From: Symploca sp. SIO2E9
GTDB lineage: Bacteria > Cyanobacteriota > Cyanobacteriia > Cyanobacteriales > Coleofasciculaceae
Direction of reading: 5' to 3'
Assembly: GCA_010692645.1 (NCBI GenBank)
Contig: JAAHGS010000064.1
Span: 1-32,536 of the forward strand
DNA: 32,536 bases
The position numbers and the translations under genes are program-made. This document shows, one piece after another, positions 14,669 through 23,412 of this stretch. Under the pieces are notes generated by a model. That model saw only the letters and a program-made list of their open reading frames with translations. It was not told the origin of the DNA and did no database searches. The stretch's first letter is position 1; the number at the start of each line of letters is the position of its first letter.

Positions 14669-15517
14669 ATGAACAGTCAAAAATCAACGCTAAACCGTAA
14701 CCCACCTCCAAGTAACCGCCAATTGCTAATTTTATTAGGACTGTTTATCGGGTTAATTGTGGGTATTATTTGGTTGCTGAACTTGCTAATCAATAATCTC
14801 ATTGGACTAATTCCTACGAGTGTGGAGCAATGGTTAGGGACTGTAATCATTCCAGTTTATGAACAAAAGGCTCAACCCTCACCTGCTCAAGATACACTCA
14901 ATCAGTTGCTCAATCGTTTGGAAAAACAATTACCCCCTCAACAATACCAACACCGGGATTATCGAGTGCTGTATCTGCCTGATGATACCGTCAATGCCTT
15001 GGCACTACCGGGGGACGTAATTGTGATCTATGCTGGTTTAGTAAAACAGGTAGAGTCAGAAAATGAGTTGATGATGGTTTTGGGTCATGAGTTGGGTCAT
15101 TTTGCCCATCGTGATCATCTGCGAGGTTTGGGAAGAAATTTACTGGTGCGGGCAGTGATTGCTTATGTGATTGGTGATGCAGGTGCTATACAATCGGCAG
15201 CAACTTCTGCTTTGGTAACAGTAAGTAGTTCCAAGTTGTCCCAGTCTCAGGAACTACAGGCAGATGAGTTTGGTTTGGTATTGTTGCAACAGACCTATGG
15301 TCATGTGGCTGGGGCAACAGACTTTTTTGCCAGGATGAGTCAGAAAAAAGGAACAAATTGGGCGTTTTTCTCAACTCATCCTGCTTCAGGCAAGCGGGTT
15401 ATTAAGTTGCAGCGTTTGATTGAGAAGCGGCATTATCCAATCAAGGAGCCATCGCCTCTTCCAAACAGTATGTACGATGTGTTGACATCTACACGTTTTT
15501 CAAAACGGGGATTCTAA
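14669..15517 (+). CDS. M48-family membrane metalloprotease
   Basis: A 282-residue zinc protease. One hydrophobic helix (residues ~18-48) anchors it in the membrane. The M48 zinc motif is HELGH (H140, E141, H144), and the third ligand is probably E195 in QELQADEFG. The TVNALALPGDVIVIYAGLV strand and the THPASGKRV ending are typical of the YcaL/LoiP/Oma1-like M48 group involved in envelope protein quality control. Its position directly after three AIM24 genes suggests co-expression and possibly a shared membrane function, which is inference. Its stop codon overlaps that of the convergent exonuclease gene. Confidence 0.9.
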   Translation: MNSQKSTLNRNPPPSNRQLLILLGLFIGLIVGIIWLLNLLINNLIGLIPTSVEQWLGTVIIPVYEQKAQPSPAQDTLNQLLNRLEKQLPPQQYQHRDYRVLYLPDDTVNALALPGDVIVIYAGLVKQVESENELMMVLGHELGHFAHRDHLRGLGRNLLVRAVIAYVIGDAGAIQSAATSALVTVSSSKLSQSQELQADEFGLVLLQQTYGHVAGATDFFARMSQKKGTNWAFFSTHPASGKRVIKLQRLIEKRHYPIKEPSPLPNSMYDVLTSTRFSKRGF

Positions 15518-16146
15518 TGCTCAAAGACATCTCTGTAGCACAGCAAATCCAAATCCACAATTATCGGTAAAGCCTGAAAGGATCTTTGAGCTACTTCCCA
15601 ACGGCCTTCTCGTTTGAGCATCTTAATTAATTTTTTGCGCACACTCAATAGGTAGTTGACATCGTTGGCAGCGTAGTGCAATTGTTCGTCTGAGAGGTTA
15701 GCTGCATTGCCCCAATCAGAACTCTGAGCACTTTTATCTAGTTCCACCTTTTCTAACTCTAGTACTAACTCCTTGAGACCATGGCGGTTAGTATAGGTAC
15801 GGGCCAACTTGCTAGCTATTTTAGTGCAAAATACTGGCGTTACTTTGATGTCGAGATTCTGCTGCAACATCGCAAGATCAAAACGGGCAAAGTGAAATAC
15901 TTTCTCAACATTAGTTGCTTCCAACAACTTTTTTAAGTTGGGAGCCTCAGTTTGTCCTTTGGCGATGCGGACAACAGCAACTCTACCTTGAGGGTCACAC
16001 AATTGTACCAGACACAAGCGATCGCGCTGGTAAATCAGTCCCATGGTTTCAGTATCGATGGCGATTTCTTCTGCTGTCAAATAATTTTGACATAAATCTT
16101 CCGAAAGGTCGCGATCGCAAACTCTAAAATCTTCCAATTCCATCAT
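15514..16146 (-). CDS. RNase D-like 3'-5' exonuclease (DEDDy)
   Basis: A 210-residue DnaQ/RNase D-type exonuclease domain without the HRDC domains of E. coli Rnd. Motifs: IAIDTETMG (D31, E33), FHFARFDLAML (Asp of ExoII) and HYAANDVNYLL (Tyr and Asp of ExoIII), giving the DEDDy set. It probably trims 3' ends of structured RNA such as tRNA precursors. It is convergent with the M48 protease gene, the two stop codons overlapping. The GCGATCGC octamer occurs inside the gene. Confidence 0.9.
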   Translation of the reverse strand: MMELEDFRVCDRDLSEDLCQNYLTAEEIAIDTETMGLIYQRDRLCLVQLCDPQGRVAVVRIAKGQTEAPNLKKLLEATNVEKVFHFARFDLAMLQQNLDIKVTPVFCTKIASKLARTYTNRHGLKELVLELEKVELDKSAQSSDWGNAANLSDEQLHYAANDVNYLLSVRKKLIKMLKREGRWEVAQRSFQALPIIVDLDLLCYRDVFEH

Positions 16147-16412
16147 AAACTGTCACACATTTAACTTGCATCTTTAGATAGAGTCAGAGATGAGGGGATG
16201 ATTTTGATTAACCTTCTGTCTCCTACCTCCTAAACTCTTGACTCCTGACTCGAGGCTTTTCTAGAAACGGTCGAAAGGTACAATTTAGATGCACAAAAAC
16301 TTACAAGCTTAAAGCTTAGAAGGTTGTATAAGTGCAGCAATTGGCTACAGGATAGTCTGATTTGGCATCACAGTTGATTCTTTATTGTTTCCTTAGTCTT
16401 AGTTCCCAATTC

Positions 16413-17675
16413 TTAATTACGAGCTTCGAGATTAAGGAACTTGGCAACAGTCTCGACATCCTTGTCGCCACGGCCAGAACAGTTAATTACAATACGGGGA
16501 CTACCGCTAAGTTGGGGACAAAGTATTTCCAGATAGGCAATAGCATGGGAGGTTTCCAGGGCAGGGATAATTCCTTCTAGCTGAGAGAGTCGCTCCAAAG
16601 CACTAACTGCCTCTTGGTCAGTTACACTGTAGTATTGAGCTCTGCCGCTATCCTTTAAATAGCTATGCTCGGGTCCAACACCAGGATAGTCTAGTCCAGC
16701 ACTAATGGAATGAGCTTCGGTAACCTGACCATCTGCATCTTGCAGCAAGTAGCTCATTGCTCCGTGCAGTACTCCTGGGCGTCCCTGGGTAAGGGTAGCA
16801 GCATGTTTCTCCGAGTCTACGCCTTCTCCAGCTGCCTCGACACCAATCAGCTGCACTGTTGGTTCGTTGACGAACTCATGAAACAGTCCCATAGCATTGG
16901 AACCACCGCCCACGCAAGCCAGGAGAATATCCGGCAAACCGCCCCACTTTTCTAAGCATTGAGCGCGAGTTTCTTGACCAATCACTGCATGAAAGTCACG
17001 TACTAGCATGGGGTAAGGATGAGGTCCTGCTACTGAACCGAGGATGTAATGGGTGGTTTCTACATTAGTCACCCAGTCTCTAATTGCTTGAGAGGTAGCA
17101 TCTTTGAGGGTTCCTGTACCTGCAGAGACTGGCTCCACTTTAGCTCCTAGCAGCCGCATCCGAAATACATTTAGTGCCTGTCTTTGCATATCTTGGACGC
17201 CCATATAGACTAGGCATTCAATACCAAACCTGGCACACACTGTTGCTGTGGCAACGCCATGCTGCCCAGCACCAGTCTCAGCAATAATTCGCTCCTTGCC
17301 CATGCGCTTTGCTAACAGAACCTGAGCTAAAGCATTATTAATTTTGTGGGCTCCTGTGTGGTTTAAGTCTTCTCGCTTGAGATAGATTTGTGGACCACTG
17401 CCATCAGCTTTACTGTAGTGAGCACTCAGGCGTTCGGCAAAATACAGAGGACTGGGGCGTCCTACATAGTCTCGCAGCAGTTGCTGCAGTTCCTGTTGAA
17501 AATCTGGGTCATTGCGGTACTTACAGAAAGAGGACTCTAATTCACTCAGAGCAGGCATCAGCGTCTCTGGCACATATTTACCGCCAAACTTCCCAAAGCG
17601 CCCTAAGGCGTCGGGTTGCTGGGCCTGTGCATCGGCATCAGATTGCAAACTACCAGGCAGGGGAGTGGTGGTCAC
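16413..17675 (-). CDS. trpB: Tryptophan synthase beta chain
   Basis: A 420-residue PLP enzyme joining indole and serine to make tryptophan. The PLP lysine is K111 in [11 protein letters not shown], preceded by [10 protein letters not shown]. The phosphate-binding loop is GGGSNAMG, and [13 protein letters not shown] and the end [12 protein letters not shown] are all present. Length fits TrpB1. The start is a GTG (17673-17675), with an N-terminal extension of about 20 residues before [16 protein letters not shown]. No trpA or other trp gene is adjacent, as expected for the scattered trp genes of cyanobacteria. Confidence 0.96.
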   Translation of the reverse strand: MTTTPLPGSLQSDADAQAQQPDALGRFGKFGGKYVPETLMPALSELESSFCKYRNDPDFQQELQQLLRDYVGRPSPLYFAERLSAHYSKADGSGPQIYLKREDLNHTGAHKINNALAQVLLAKRMGKERIIAETGAGQHGVATATVCARFGIECLVYMGVQDMQRQALNVFRMRLLGAKVEPVSAGTGTLKDATSQAIRDWVTNVETTHYILGSVAGPHPYPMLVRDFHAVIGQETRAQCLEKWGGLPDILLACVGGGSNAMGLFHEFVNEPTVQLIGVEAAGEGVDSEKHAATLTQGRPGVLHGAMSYLLQDADGQVTEAHSISAGLDYPGVGPEHSYLKDSGRAQYYSVTDQEAVSALERLSQLEGIIPALETSHAIAYLEILCPQLSGSPRIVINCSGRGDKDVETVAKFLNLEARN

Positions 17676-17726
17676 AGTGAAGAGAGAATATAGAACTAAA
17701 CTCTATTATAATCATCTTTTTGGTAT

Positions 17727-18353
17727 TCACTGGTAGAGAGTTCTTTGCTGATTACCACCGAAAATGCTGCTGAGTTGTTGAGTTGTAGTTGTTTTACTAA
17801 TTGTTTGTATCGCTGTTGATGTCTCAGAGCTAGTTTGATTCCAGATAGCCTGCAAAACGGCTTCTTTATCTAAGCCGGTGCTGATGGAGGGTCTATTTTC
17901 ACCTTCAACTGCTGCTAATGCTTGGGCTTTGATCTGAGGATATTTACCAAATACGCTTGTAAGTGCTTTGTCCCGGCATTGATGCATTTGCTTGTAACCA
18001 ATGGTGCGATCGCACTGCCAAAATTGTAGAGCTAGTTGGTGTCCTTTAGCAGCTGATTGCACTGCCTCTAAAGCTTGGTGATTCCCATCAGCTTGATTAA
18101 TAATCAGCAATGTCTGGGCAAGGGTTTCGGCATATTCTTTCTGGTTAATACCGTAATCTTGCCCGATTTTTATCTCCATCACTCGCAGTGCCTCAATTGC
18201 CGCCTTGAGGGCAGTGGGTGCTTGTTGCTGGTTAATGGCAGCTTGTCTGTGTTGTTTCTTAGCTACTAGAGCATCCAAGGTGTAAGTGATGAAAATGGAC
18301 AATGAGATTATAGGTAAGCCTAGAGCTAATAACTTGTTTTTCACTTTGAACAC
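17727..18353 (-). CDS. Hypothetical membrane-anchored protein
   Basis: A 208-residue protein of unknown function. Residues about 7-29 (LLALGLPIISLSIFITYTLDAL) form a single hydrophobic anchor; the rest is mostly helical, Gln/Ala-rich, and holds two cysteines in a WQCDRT...MHQCRD segment that could form a disulfide outside the cytoplasm. It lies 51 bp upstream of trpB on the same strand and may share its transcript, although no functional link is evident. Confidence 0.65.
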   Translation of the reverse strand: MFKVKNKLLALGLPIISLSIFITYTLDALVAKKQHRQAAINQQQAPTALKAAIEALRVMEIKIGQDYGINQKEYAETLAQTLLIINQADGNHQALEAVQSAAKGHQLALQFWQCDRTIGYKQMHQCRDKALTSVFGKYPQIKAQALAAVEGENRPSISTGLDKEAVLQAIWNQTSSETSTAIQTISKTTTTQQLSSIFGGNQQRTLYQ

Positions 18354-18499
18354 AAAATTACTTTTCCTTTGAGGATTTTTACCACAAGCTCGATGAAATC
18401 AAGATTTTGGGACAACAATGCCGTACAGATCAAGCCAAGTTAATTTTTCTATTACGGAGGTTTACAACTAAAAAGTGTCATAGTTTGATTAGTAGCTGG

Positions 18500-18587
18500 C
18501 GGGTGAGCGAAATTTTGGTTGGAATTTTAATTCTCCGCGTCTGGAGCGTCTGCTTACTCCTTCCCCCACTCTTTTTTCGCTCACCCG
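18500..18587. mobile_element. MITE, family CGGGTGAGCG, copy A (88 bp, 7-bp target duplication)
   Basis: Perfect 10-bp ends CGGGTGAGCG (18500-18509) and CGCTCACCCG (18578-18587) are flanked by TAGCTGG at 18493-18499 and 18588-18594. The interior (TCTCCGCGTCTGGAGCGTCTG and CCCCACTC...TTTCGCTC) matches the reverse complement of the copy at 29752-29857. It is non-coding. It lies in the 552-bp gene-free stretch between the hypothetical gene and the SUI1 gene, which also holds a dispersed repeat (18691-18744) but no other gene that I can support. Confidence 0.85.
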
Positions 18588-18690
18588 TAGCTGGCTCTAG
18601 ACCTTGGGTTTAGGGCTAGTGCTTATCGAAATTAATTTGGGTTAAATACCCCACCGTCACTTGCGGTGCATAAAATTGGTTGGGGTCAAA

Positions 18691-18744
18691 TCCCCATCCA
18701 ATTTGCCCCCGCGTCCCCGTGTCGCCGTGTCCCCCCGTCTTTAA
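18691..18744 (-). repeat. Dispersed repeat, copy 2
   Basis: TCCCCATCCAATTTG, then GCGTCCCCGTGTCGCCGTG, then GTCTTTAA. This is the reverse-oriented counterpart of 2161-2215, with the same ends and a more degenerate GACACGG-type core. Here it is intergenic, whereas copy 1 is inside a reading frame. Confidence 0.75.
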
Positions 18745-18905
18745 AGCTTAGGGTTTCTCTGCCATTAATGCCTCTGCAATTAGATAGAATCATCATCAGG
18801 TCTATGCTGTACCCATAATTTCAGTACTTGGAGGAATAAGATAAAACAATTGATTATGCTTTAAAAAAGCAATTTTATAAGTCTTGAAATCGAGGATTTA
18901 AAAAC

Positions 18906-19277
18906 ATGGCTTCATCGAAATCAAAACGTCAATCTTCCAATTCCACAGCCGATGGCAATCGTTTTGTCTACCAGGAGTTTGGTGAAAACAGCAACTCAGC
19001 TGCCTTTGAACGAGGTGTTCAAGAACTGTCTCCCCATCAGCAAAATTTAAGAATACAAGCTTCGCGCAAAGGCCGTAAGGGCAAAACTGTAACCGTAATC
19101 AGTGGCTTTCAAGCCCAACCGGAAACCTTAACCAAGTTACTCAAGCAGCTTAAAACTCAGTGTGGCAGCGGCGGCACTGTTAAGGACGATACACTTGAAA
19201 TTCAAGGAGAGCATGCCCAGAAGCTTCTACAAGTTTTAATTCAAATGGGTTACAAAGTAAAAATTAGTGGCGGTTAG
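18906..19277 (+). CDS. SUI1/eIF1-like translation factor (YciH family)
   Basis: A 123-residue protein. The C-terminal SUI1 domain is clear: ASRKGRKGKTVTVISGFQ, then LLKQLKTQCGSGGTVKDDTLEIQGEH, then LLQVLIQMGYKVKISGG, with the basic loop and CGSGG motif typical of bacterial YciH and eIF1. The first ~50 residues are a Ser/Asn-rich, poorly ordered extension. In E. coli the homologue affects initiation fidelity under stress; the role here is inferred from the family. GAGG precedes the ATG. The right end of a decayed IS element begins about ten bases after the stop codon. Confidence 0.9.
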   Translation: MASSKSKRQSSNSTADGNRFVYQEFGENSNSAAFERGVQELSPHQQNLRIQASRKGRKGKTVTVISGFQAQPETLTKLLKQLKTQCGSGGTVKDDTLEIQGEHAQKLLQVLIQMGYKVKISGG

Positions 19278-19286
19278 TTAAGCTTA

Positions 19287-19905
19287 TTGAGCCACTCCCA
19301 GGAATTGAATTCGTGGGATTCAGGCATCAGGCAGAGATTGCAGGCACAGCCTGTCTGACATCTCCTACGCCTAGGGTTGAGCTCCCAACCCTCTTAATCT
19401 TTTCTGGCTTTTTCTTTACCTTTAGACCCTTTGAGTTTTTTAGACAACTAAGGATTTGTACTTTTTTACTTTCTTGAAATTTGGTGGTCTTGCCCCCTTT
19501 TTGTGATGTTTGAAAAATCGCTGATACCCTTTCTCGATTCGCTGGCAAATGTCTTGCACAGCTTGAGAGCTTACTAGTTGCCAAAACCGATTACGCTTTC
19601 GGAGTTTGGCAGAAGGTGCGCTTTCCATACGGTCGGTCACGTCCGGATGGGTCGCACCTTATGTTTTTGAAGCTTGGCACAGCTCAAGTGTTGACCCCAG
19701 ATTCGGTAGTACCGCTTGTGGAGGGCAATGGCGTGATTGATAGATAACTCCAGCGGCATTGAGCGACCGTTTGAGATATCGATTGCGCTTGTGAGTGTAT
19801 AGCTTGAACTTCAAAGCTTTCATGTAGTTTATGATATCTCAAAAGAATCACGCGGACTTGAAAGTCCTTCCGCTACATCCCACGCTTAAAAGACGTGGGC
19901 TTTGC
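19287..19905 (-). mobile_element. Decayed IS200/IS605-type element (TnpB only)
   Basis: On the minus strand the order is: left-end hairpin CCCACG...CGTGGG (19879-19899), a TnpB remnant, a right-end segment nearly identical to 21-127 but inverted, and the terminal hairpin at 19298-19318 (CCCAGGAATTGAATTCGTGGG, one stem base changed). No TnpA (Y1) gene is present. A large internal deletion removes most of TnpB. The element is dead as an autonomous unit; its outer limit at about 19905 is approximate. Confidence 0.8.
19440..19823 (-). pseudogene. tnpB: TnpB (IS605 OrfB) remnant
   Basis: From ATG at 19821-19823 the frame gives MKALKFKLYTHKRNRYLKRS and AGVIY, a typical TnpB N-terminus. It then shifts by one base (NHAIALHKRYYRIWGQHLS CAKLQKH is in another frame). 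About 48 bp of foreign sequence follows, and then AKLRKRNRFWQLVSSQAVQDI and KGARPPNFKKVKKYKS resume. After that the sequence jumps to the right end: the RuvC-like catalytic domain (DED residues) and zinc finger are absent. It cannot encode an active nuclease. Confidence 0.85.
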
Positions 19906-20045
19906 TCGTCTTTCTGTAAAAAATTTTGACGTGGGAGCATTGAACCCAGTAAATGTAGCAATTCCAACTTGATCGCCATAGCTGTAAACGTCAAAATATT
20001 AAGAAGAGTAAATTTTGCTCCTGTCAATCATAACCTATCCCCAAC

Positions 20046-21290
20046 ATGGTACTGGAACAGCTCACTAAACCTATCCCTACCACTAAACCAGGCTTTGACT
20101 ACGACTTAGCAATCGTCGGCGGAGCAATTGCTGGTGCAACCCTCGCTTCTGCCCTAAAAAATTCTGGGCTGAGGGTGGTATTAATTGAAGCACAACCCCA
20201 GTCTGTAGCAGTGGCAAGGAGGCAAGCTTACAATCTGTCTATTCTCTCAGGGCGAATTTTTGATGGTATTGGCGTCTGGGATAGAATCTTGCCTCAGATT
20301 ACGGTTTATAATCAAATTCGCCTCTCAGATGCTGACTATAGCGGTATCGTGCAGTTCCATCCTGCCGATTTAGGTACTGATGCTCTTGGTTATGTGGGCG
20401 AACATTATCCTGTGCTCAAATCTCTACAAGAGTTTTTGGCTGATTGTGACAATGTCAGTTGGTTGTGTCCAGCTGAGGTGGTAAATGTCGAGTATCAGCC
20501 GTCTGGGGTTAAAATTGAGGTCAAAGTCAATGACGAGTATCGTCAGTTGCAGACACGCCTAGTTGTCGCTGCCGATGGGGCAAGATCCCGTATCCGCACT
20601 AGTGCTGGTATTAATACTAAGGGCTGGAAATACTGGCAATCCTGTGTGACAGCAAGGATTAAACCTGAGAAGTCCCACAATAATACTGCTTTTGAGCGCT
20701 TTTGGTGGAGTGGGCCGATGGGAGTACTCCCACTACCAGATAACCTCTGCCAAGTGGTTTGGACAGCACCCCATGCCGAAGCTAAAGCCTTAAAAGAATT
20801 GGATGAAAAAGAGTTCCTCAAACTGCTAGAAGTCCGTACTGGTGGTATTTTGGGTCGTTTGGAACTCGATAGCGATCGCCTATTATTTCCGGTACAATTA
20901 ATGCAGAGCGATCGCTATACTAAATCCAGATTAGCTTTAATTGGCGATGCTGCCCACTGTTGTCATCCTGTGGGTGGTCAAGGTTTGAATATGGGTATTC
21001 GAGATGCTGCAGCCTTAGCGCAAGTATTACAGGAAGCACAGCAGCGAGGAGAAGATATCGGAGATGTCAAAGTACTTAAGCGTTATGAGCATTGGCGCAA
21101 GCGGGAGAATCTGGCAATTTTAGGCTTTACTGATTTTCTCGATAGAATGTTTTCCAATAGTTGGTTGCCTTTGGTAGTAATTCGCCGCTTAGGTTTGTGG
21201 ATGCTACAGTGGATTCGTCCCTTAAAGGTTTATGCTCTACGATTGATGACTGGTTTAAAGGGACGCCCTCCTCAGTTGGCTCAACGTTAG
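20046..21290 (+). CDS. UbiH/COQ6-family FAD-dependent monooxygenase
   Basis: A 414-residue flavoprotein hydroxylase. FAD-binding motifs: DYDLAIVGGAIAGATLAS (Rossmann fold, residues ~19-35), the ADGARSRIR motif near 180-190, and LIGDAAHCCHPVGGQGLNMG (Asp ~301). The layout fits the UbiH/VisC/COQ6 group, whose members hydroxylate quinone precursors; cyanobacterial members have been linked to plastoquinone or related ring hydroxylation, but I cannot assign the substrate here. Two HIP1 octamers lie inside the gene. It is convergent with the DUF4276 gene, and the stop codons overlap. Confidence 0.88.
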   Translation: MVLEQLTKPIPTTKPGFDYDLAIVGGAIAGATLASALKNSGLRVVLIEAQPQSVAVARRQAYNLSILSGRIFDGIGVWDRILPQITVYNQIRLSDADYSGIVQFHPADLGTDALGYVGEHYPVLKSLQEFLADCDNVSWLCPAEVVNVEYQPSGVKIEVKVNDEYRQLQTRLVVAADGARSRIRTSAGINTKGWKYWQSCVTARIKPEKSHNNTAFERFWWSGPMGVLPLPDNLCQVVWTAPHAEAKALKELDEKEFLKLLEVRTGGILGRLELDSDRLLFPVQLMQSDRYTKSRLALIGDAAHCCHPVGGQGLNMGIRDAAALAQVLQEAQQRGEDIGDVKVLKRYEHWRKRENLAILGFTDFLDRMFSNSWLPLVVIRRLGLWMLQWIRPLKVYALRLMTGLKGRPPQLAQR

Positions 21291-21913
21291 CTTGGAGATT
21301 GGTAGTTAACCATGCTTAATAAGCCATCCCGGAATACCTGGAAACTTTTAGAGCGATTGCGCTGGGGATCCATATTTACAGATATTTCCCGCGCTGCCTT
21401 GATTTTCTCTAAACCACCTCGATGATAGCCCTTTTGCTTGAGCAGTTTTTCTAAAGCTTCCCCTGTACCGCCTTTAATTCCATCAGGATTGCGGTATTTT
21501 CTGTGCTGCGCCAAATTAGAGGGAACCTTGGGATAGGCTGCAATAATGGCTTCAACATCTCCAAAAAACCAAGCCTCTAGCTCTTCAATCGCCAGCCGAT
21601 TCAAAACTTGGAACTGACTATTGATTAAAGCTGCTGATTTAGTAATCAAACCAGCTTCAGAGGATATTTTATCCAATTTGCTTTTGAGTTCTAGGCAATC
21701 TTGTCGATCCTCATCGATTAAAATTACAATCCGCCAATCGAGAGGTAACCATTGCTTATAGCCCTGTAGGCGCTTGGGCAACTTTTTCAGCAAATTCTTT
21801 TTGCCTTGGAACGAATGAATCTTAAAGGTTACCTCCTGCGGTAGTATTTTTGGTACAAGATTAACTAGGGCAACTTCGGCAGATAGCTCTTCTACCAGAA
21901 ACTCGATATGCAT
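21287..21913 (-). CDS. DUF4276 family protein (possible Toprim-like partner)
   Basis: A 208-residue protein of the DUF4276 family. Acidic motifs are visible: EFLVEE (E8, E9) after the first strand, ILIDEDRQDC (D67, D69) after the next, and later EELEAWFFGD. This order (Glu, then DxD) is that of Toprim nucleases, though the assignment is inference. The gene starts 6 bp after the ATPase stop codon, and its Shine-Dalgarno (GAGGAG) overlaps that stop, so translation is coupled. DUF4276 genes are commonly found beside AAA ATPases of this type, and such pairs are suspected anti-phage cassettes by analogy with OLD and PARIS systems. Confidence 0.8.
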   Translation of the reverse strand: MHIEFLVEELSAEVALVNLVPKILPQEVTFKIHSFQGKKNLLKKLPKRLQGYKQWLPLDWRIVILIDEDRQDCLELKSKLDKISSEAGLITKSAALINSQFQVLNRLAIEELEAWFFGDVEAIIAAYPKVPSNLAQHRKYRNPDGIKGGTGEALEKLLKQKGYHRGGLEKIKAAREISVNMDPQRNRSKSFQVFRDGLLSMVNYQSPS

Positions 21914-21919
21914 AGATAG

Positions 21920-23170
21920 TCACTCCTCAATTTTGGCTGGAGTTACCTTGCCCTGAGGAGCGCCTGCATTAGTCAACGGATCCCCAACGTTGAAGAAACC
22001 TTCTATCCACAAATCCCCGAGTTGCGCACCTTCAGCCACAAACTCTTTGATTCCCTTCATATTGCAGGTTTGCTCAGCCTTGGTGTAACCTCGCTCATCC
22101 CTATAAAGCACCCATACTTCTTCCGGTTTAAGTCCATTAACGAAGAAAGGAGAATGGGTTGTCACCATTAACTGAGTAAGAGCTGATGCCGAGCGACATT
22201 CTTCTGCTAATTCTGGTAACAAACGCGGGTGCAGATAGTTTTCTGGTTCTTCTATACCCACTAGTTGTGGTGGTTCTGGATCATACAACACAGTTAGGTA
22301 CGATAGCATTTTGACAGTGCCATCAGAGGCAAACTTTGCCAAAATTGGACTGGCAAAGGGAGCATCTTTAATTTGCAGGAGAAGACGCCCATCTAGCATC
22401 ATTTCAGCTTCCACTTTCTCTAAGCGAGGCACGCGTCGAGATAGAGTATCGAGAATTCGCTCCAGTTGTTCTGGGTGTTGTTCTTTAAGGTACTGAATCA
22501 CATTAGGTAAGTTATCGCCACTGGCTGATAATCTCTCTTGAGGACCAGCTTCAGGAATACTTCGCGCACTGTCAGCACTCAGGTAGGATAAATACCAACC
22601 AGTAATGAAACGACGCAGGGCACTAACGCGGGGGTGCTTGACAAACTGCCCTAGAGTACTCACTGCCAACATTTCAGGAGAATCTAACTGTTCATCAATT
22701 CGCTCATCCTTTTCATCTGGCATCTCTCCACTGATAACTAGCCCTGCACCTTCTTTGAAATCAAGAAATTTAAAGGGTTTACCGCTCTTTCCTCGTCGCC
22801 ATTGTAGCCACTCCTCTGCTACATAAGGACCCTTGTTTGTCTCATCAATTGCTAAATGGTAAGTGATAAGAGGAGTCTTAGGCTTTTCCCGATACTTTAA
22901 CTCAAAGACAATTGATCCATCTGAACCTCGAGAGCGCAACTCCCTAAATCTGTTACGCTTATCCCAAGCCTTGCGCAAACCAATAGAAAAGCATTCTGAG
23001 AGAAAGGCAAAGACATCAAATATCGTAGATTTGCCACTGCCATTAGGCCCGAGGAACACTGTTAAAGGCTTAATATTTTTCAACTCCAAATTGCGCAAAG
23101 CGCGGTAGTTTCGCACTAGCAAGTATTCAATGCGCGGCACAACTTTTTTGGAGTTCTCTGGTTTGCCCAT
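21920..23170 (-). CDS. AAA family ATPase (OLD/AAA_21-like), partner of DUF4276
   Basis: A 416-residue SMC/ABC-type ATPase without its own nuclease domain. Walker A is [11 protein letters not shown] (K47), followed by IFDVFAFL. The C-terminal half has [18 protein letters not shown] (signature region), the Walker B-like [13 protein letters not shown], and [11 protein letters not shown] (switch His). This matches the ATPase half of OLD-family nucleases, the Toprim half here possibly being the separate DUF4276 protein. The two form a compact minus-strand operon between unrelated housekeeping genes. Defence function is inferred from family, not shown. The upstream 240 bp contains a C-rich repeat (CCCCATCTCCCCATC). 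Confidence 0.85.
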   Translation of the reverse strand: MGKPENSKKVVPRIEYLLVRNYRALRNLELKNIKPLTVFLGPNGSGKSTIFDVFAFLSECFSIGLRKAWDKRNRFRELRSRGSDGSIVFELKYREKPKTPLITYHLAIDETNKGPYVAEEWLQWRRGKSGKPFKFLDFKEGAGLVISGEMPDEKDERIDEQLDSPEMLAVSTLGQFVKHPRVSALRRFITGWYLSYLSADSARSIPEAGPQERLSASGDNLPNVIQYLKEQHPEQLERILDTLSRRVPRLEKVEAEMMLDGRLLLQIKDAPFASPILAKFASDGTVKMLSYLTVLYDPEPPQLVGIEEPENYLHPRLLPELAEECRSASALTQLMVTTHSPFFVNGLKPEEVWVLYRDERGYTKAEQTCNMKGIKEFVAEGAQLGDLWIEGFFNVGDPLTNAGAPQGKVTPAKIEE

Positions 23171-23412
23171 TAAGTGAACCTCGAGGAATTTATGGGCGTC
23201 TTGTGGCTAGGGAAATACCTACAAAGTGACGCCCTACTTGTAAAGTGAGTATCCCTATTTTGCACTCAGCTAGTGTGCATTTAAAGTTTATATCTTCTAG
23301 TTGCAGGAGAATTATTCAAATCTTCTCCCCGAGCCATCCCCCCATCTCCCCATCTCCCCTTCTTATTAAATACACACTTTTAATGCGTGAAAGCTTACCT
23401 TCTTCACCGCTC

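Noticed and set aside
18407-18613. 68-residue plus-strand ORF
   Set aside because: It spans the CGGGTGAGCG MITE and its target duplications; there is no protein-like conservation.
22311-23108. Plus-strand ORFs inside the ATPase gene
   Set aside because: They are antisense shadows of a clearly conserved minus-strand coding region.
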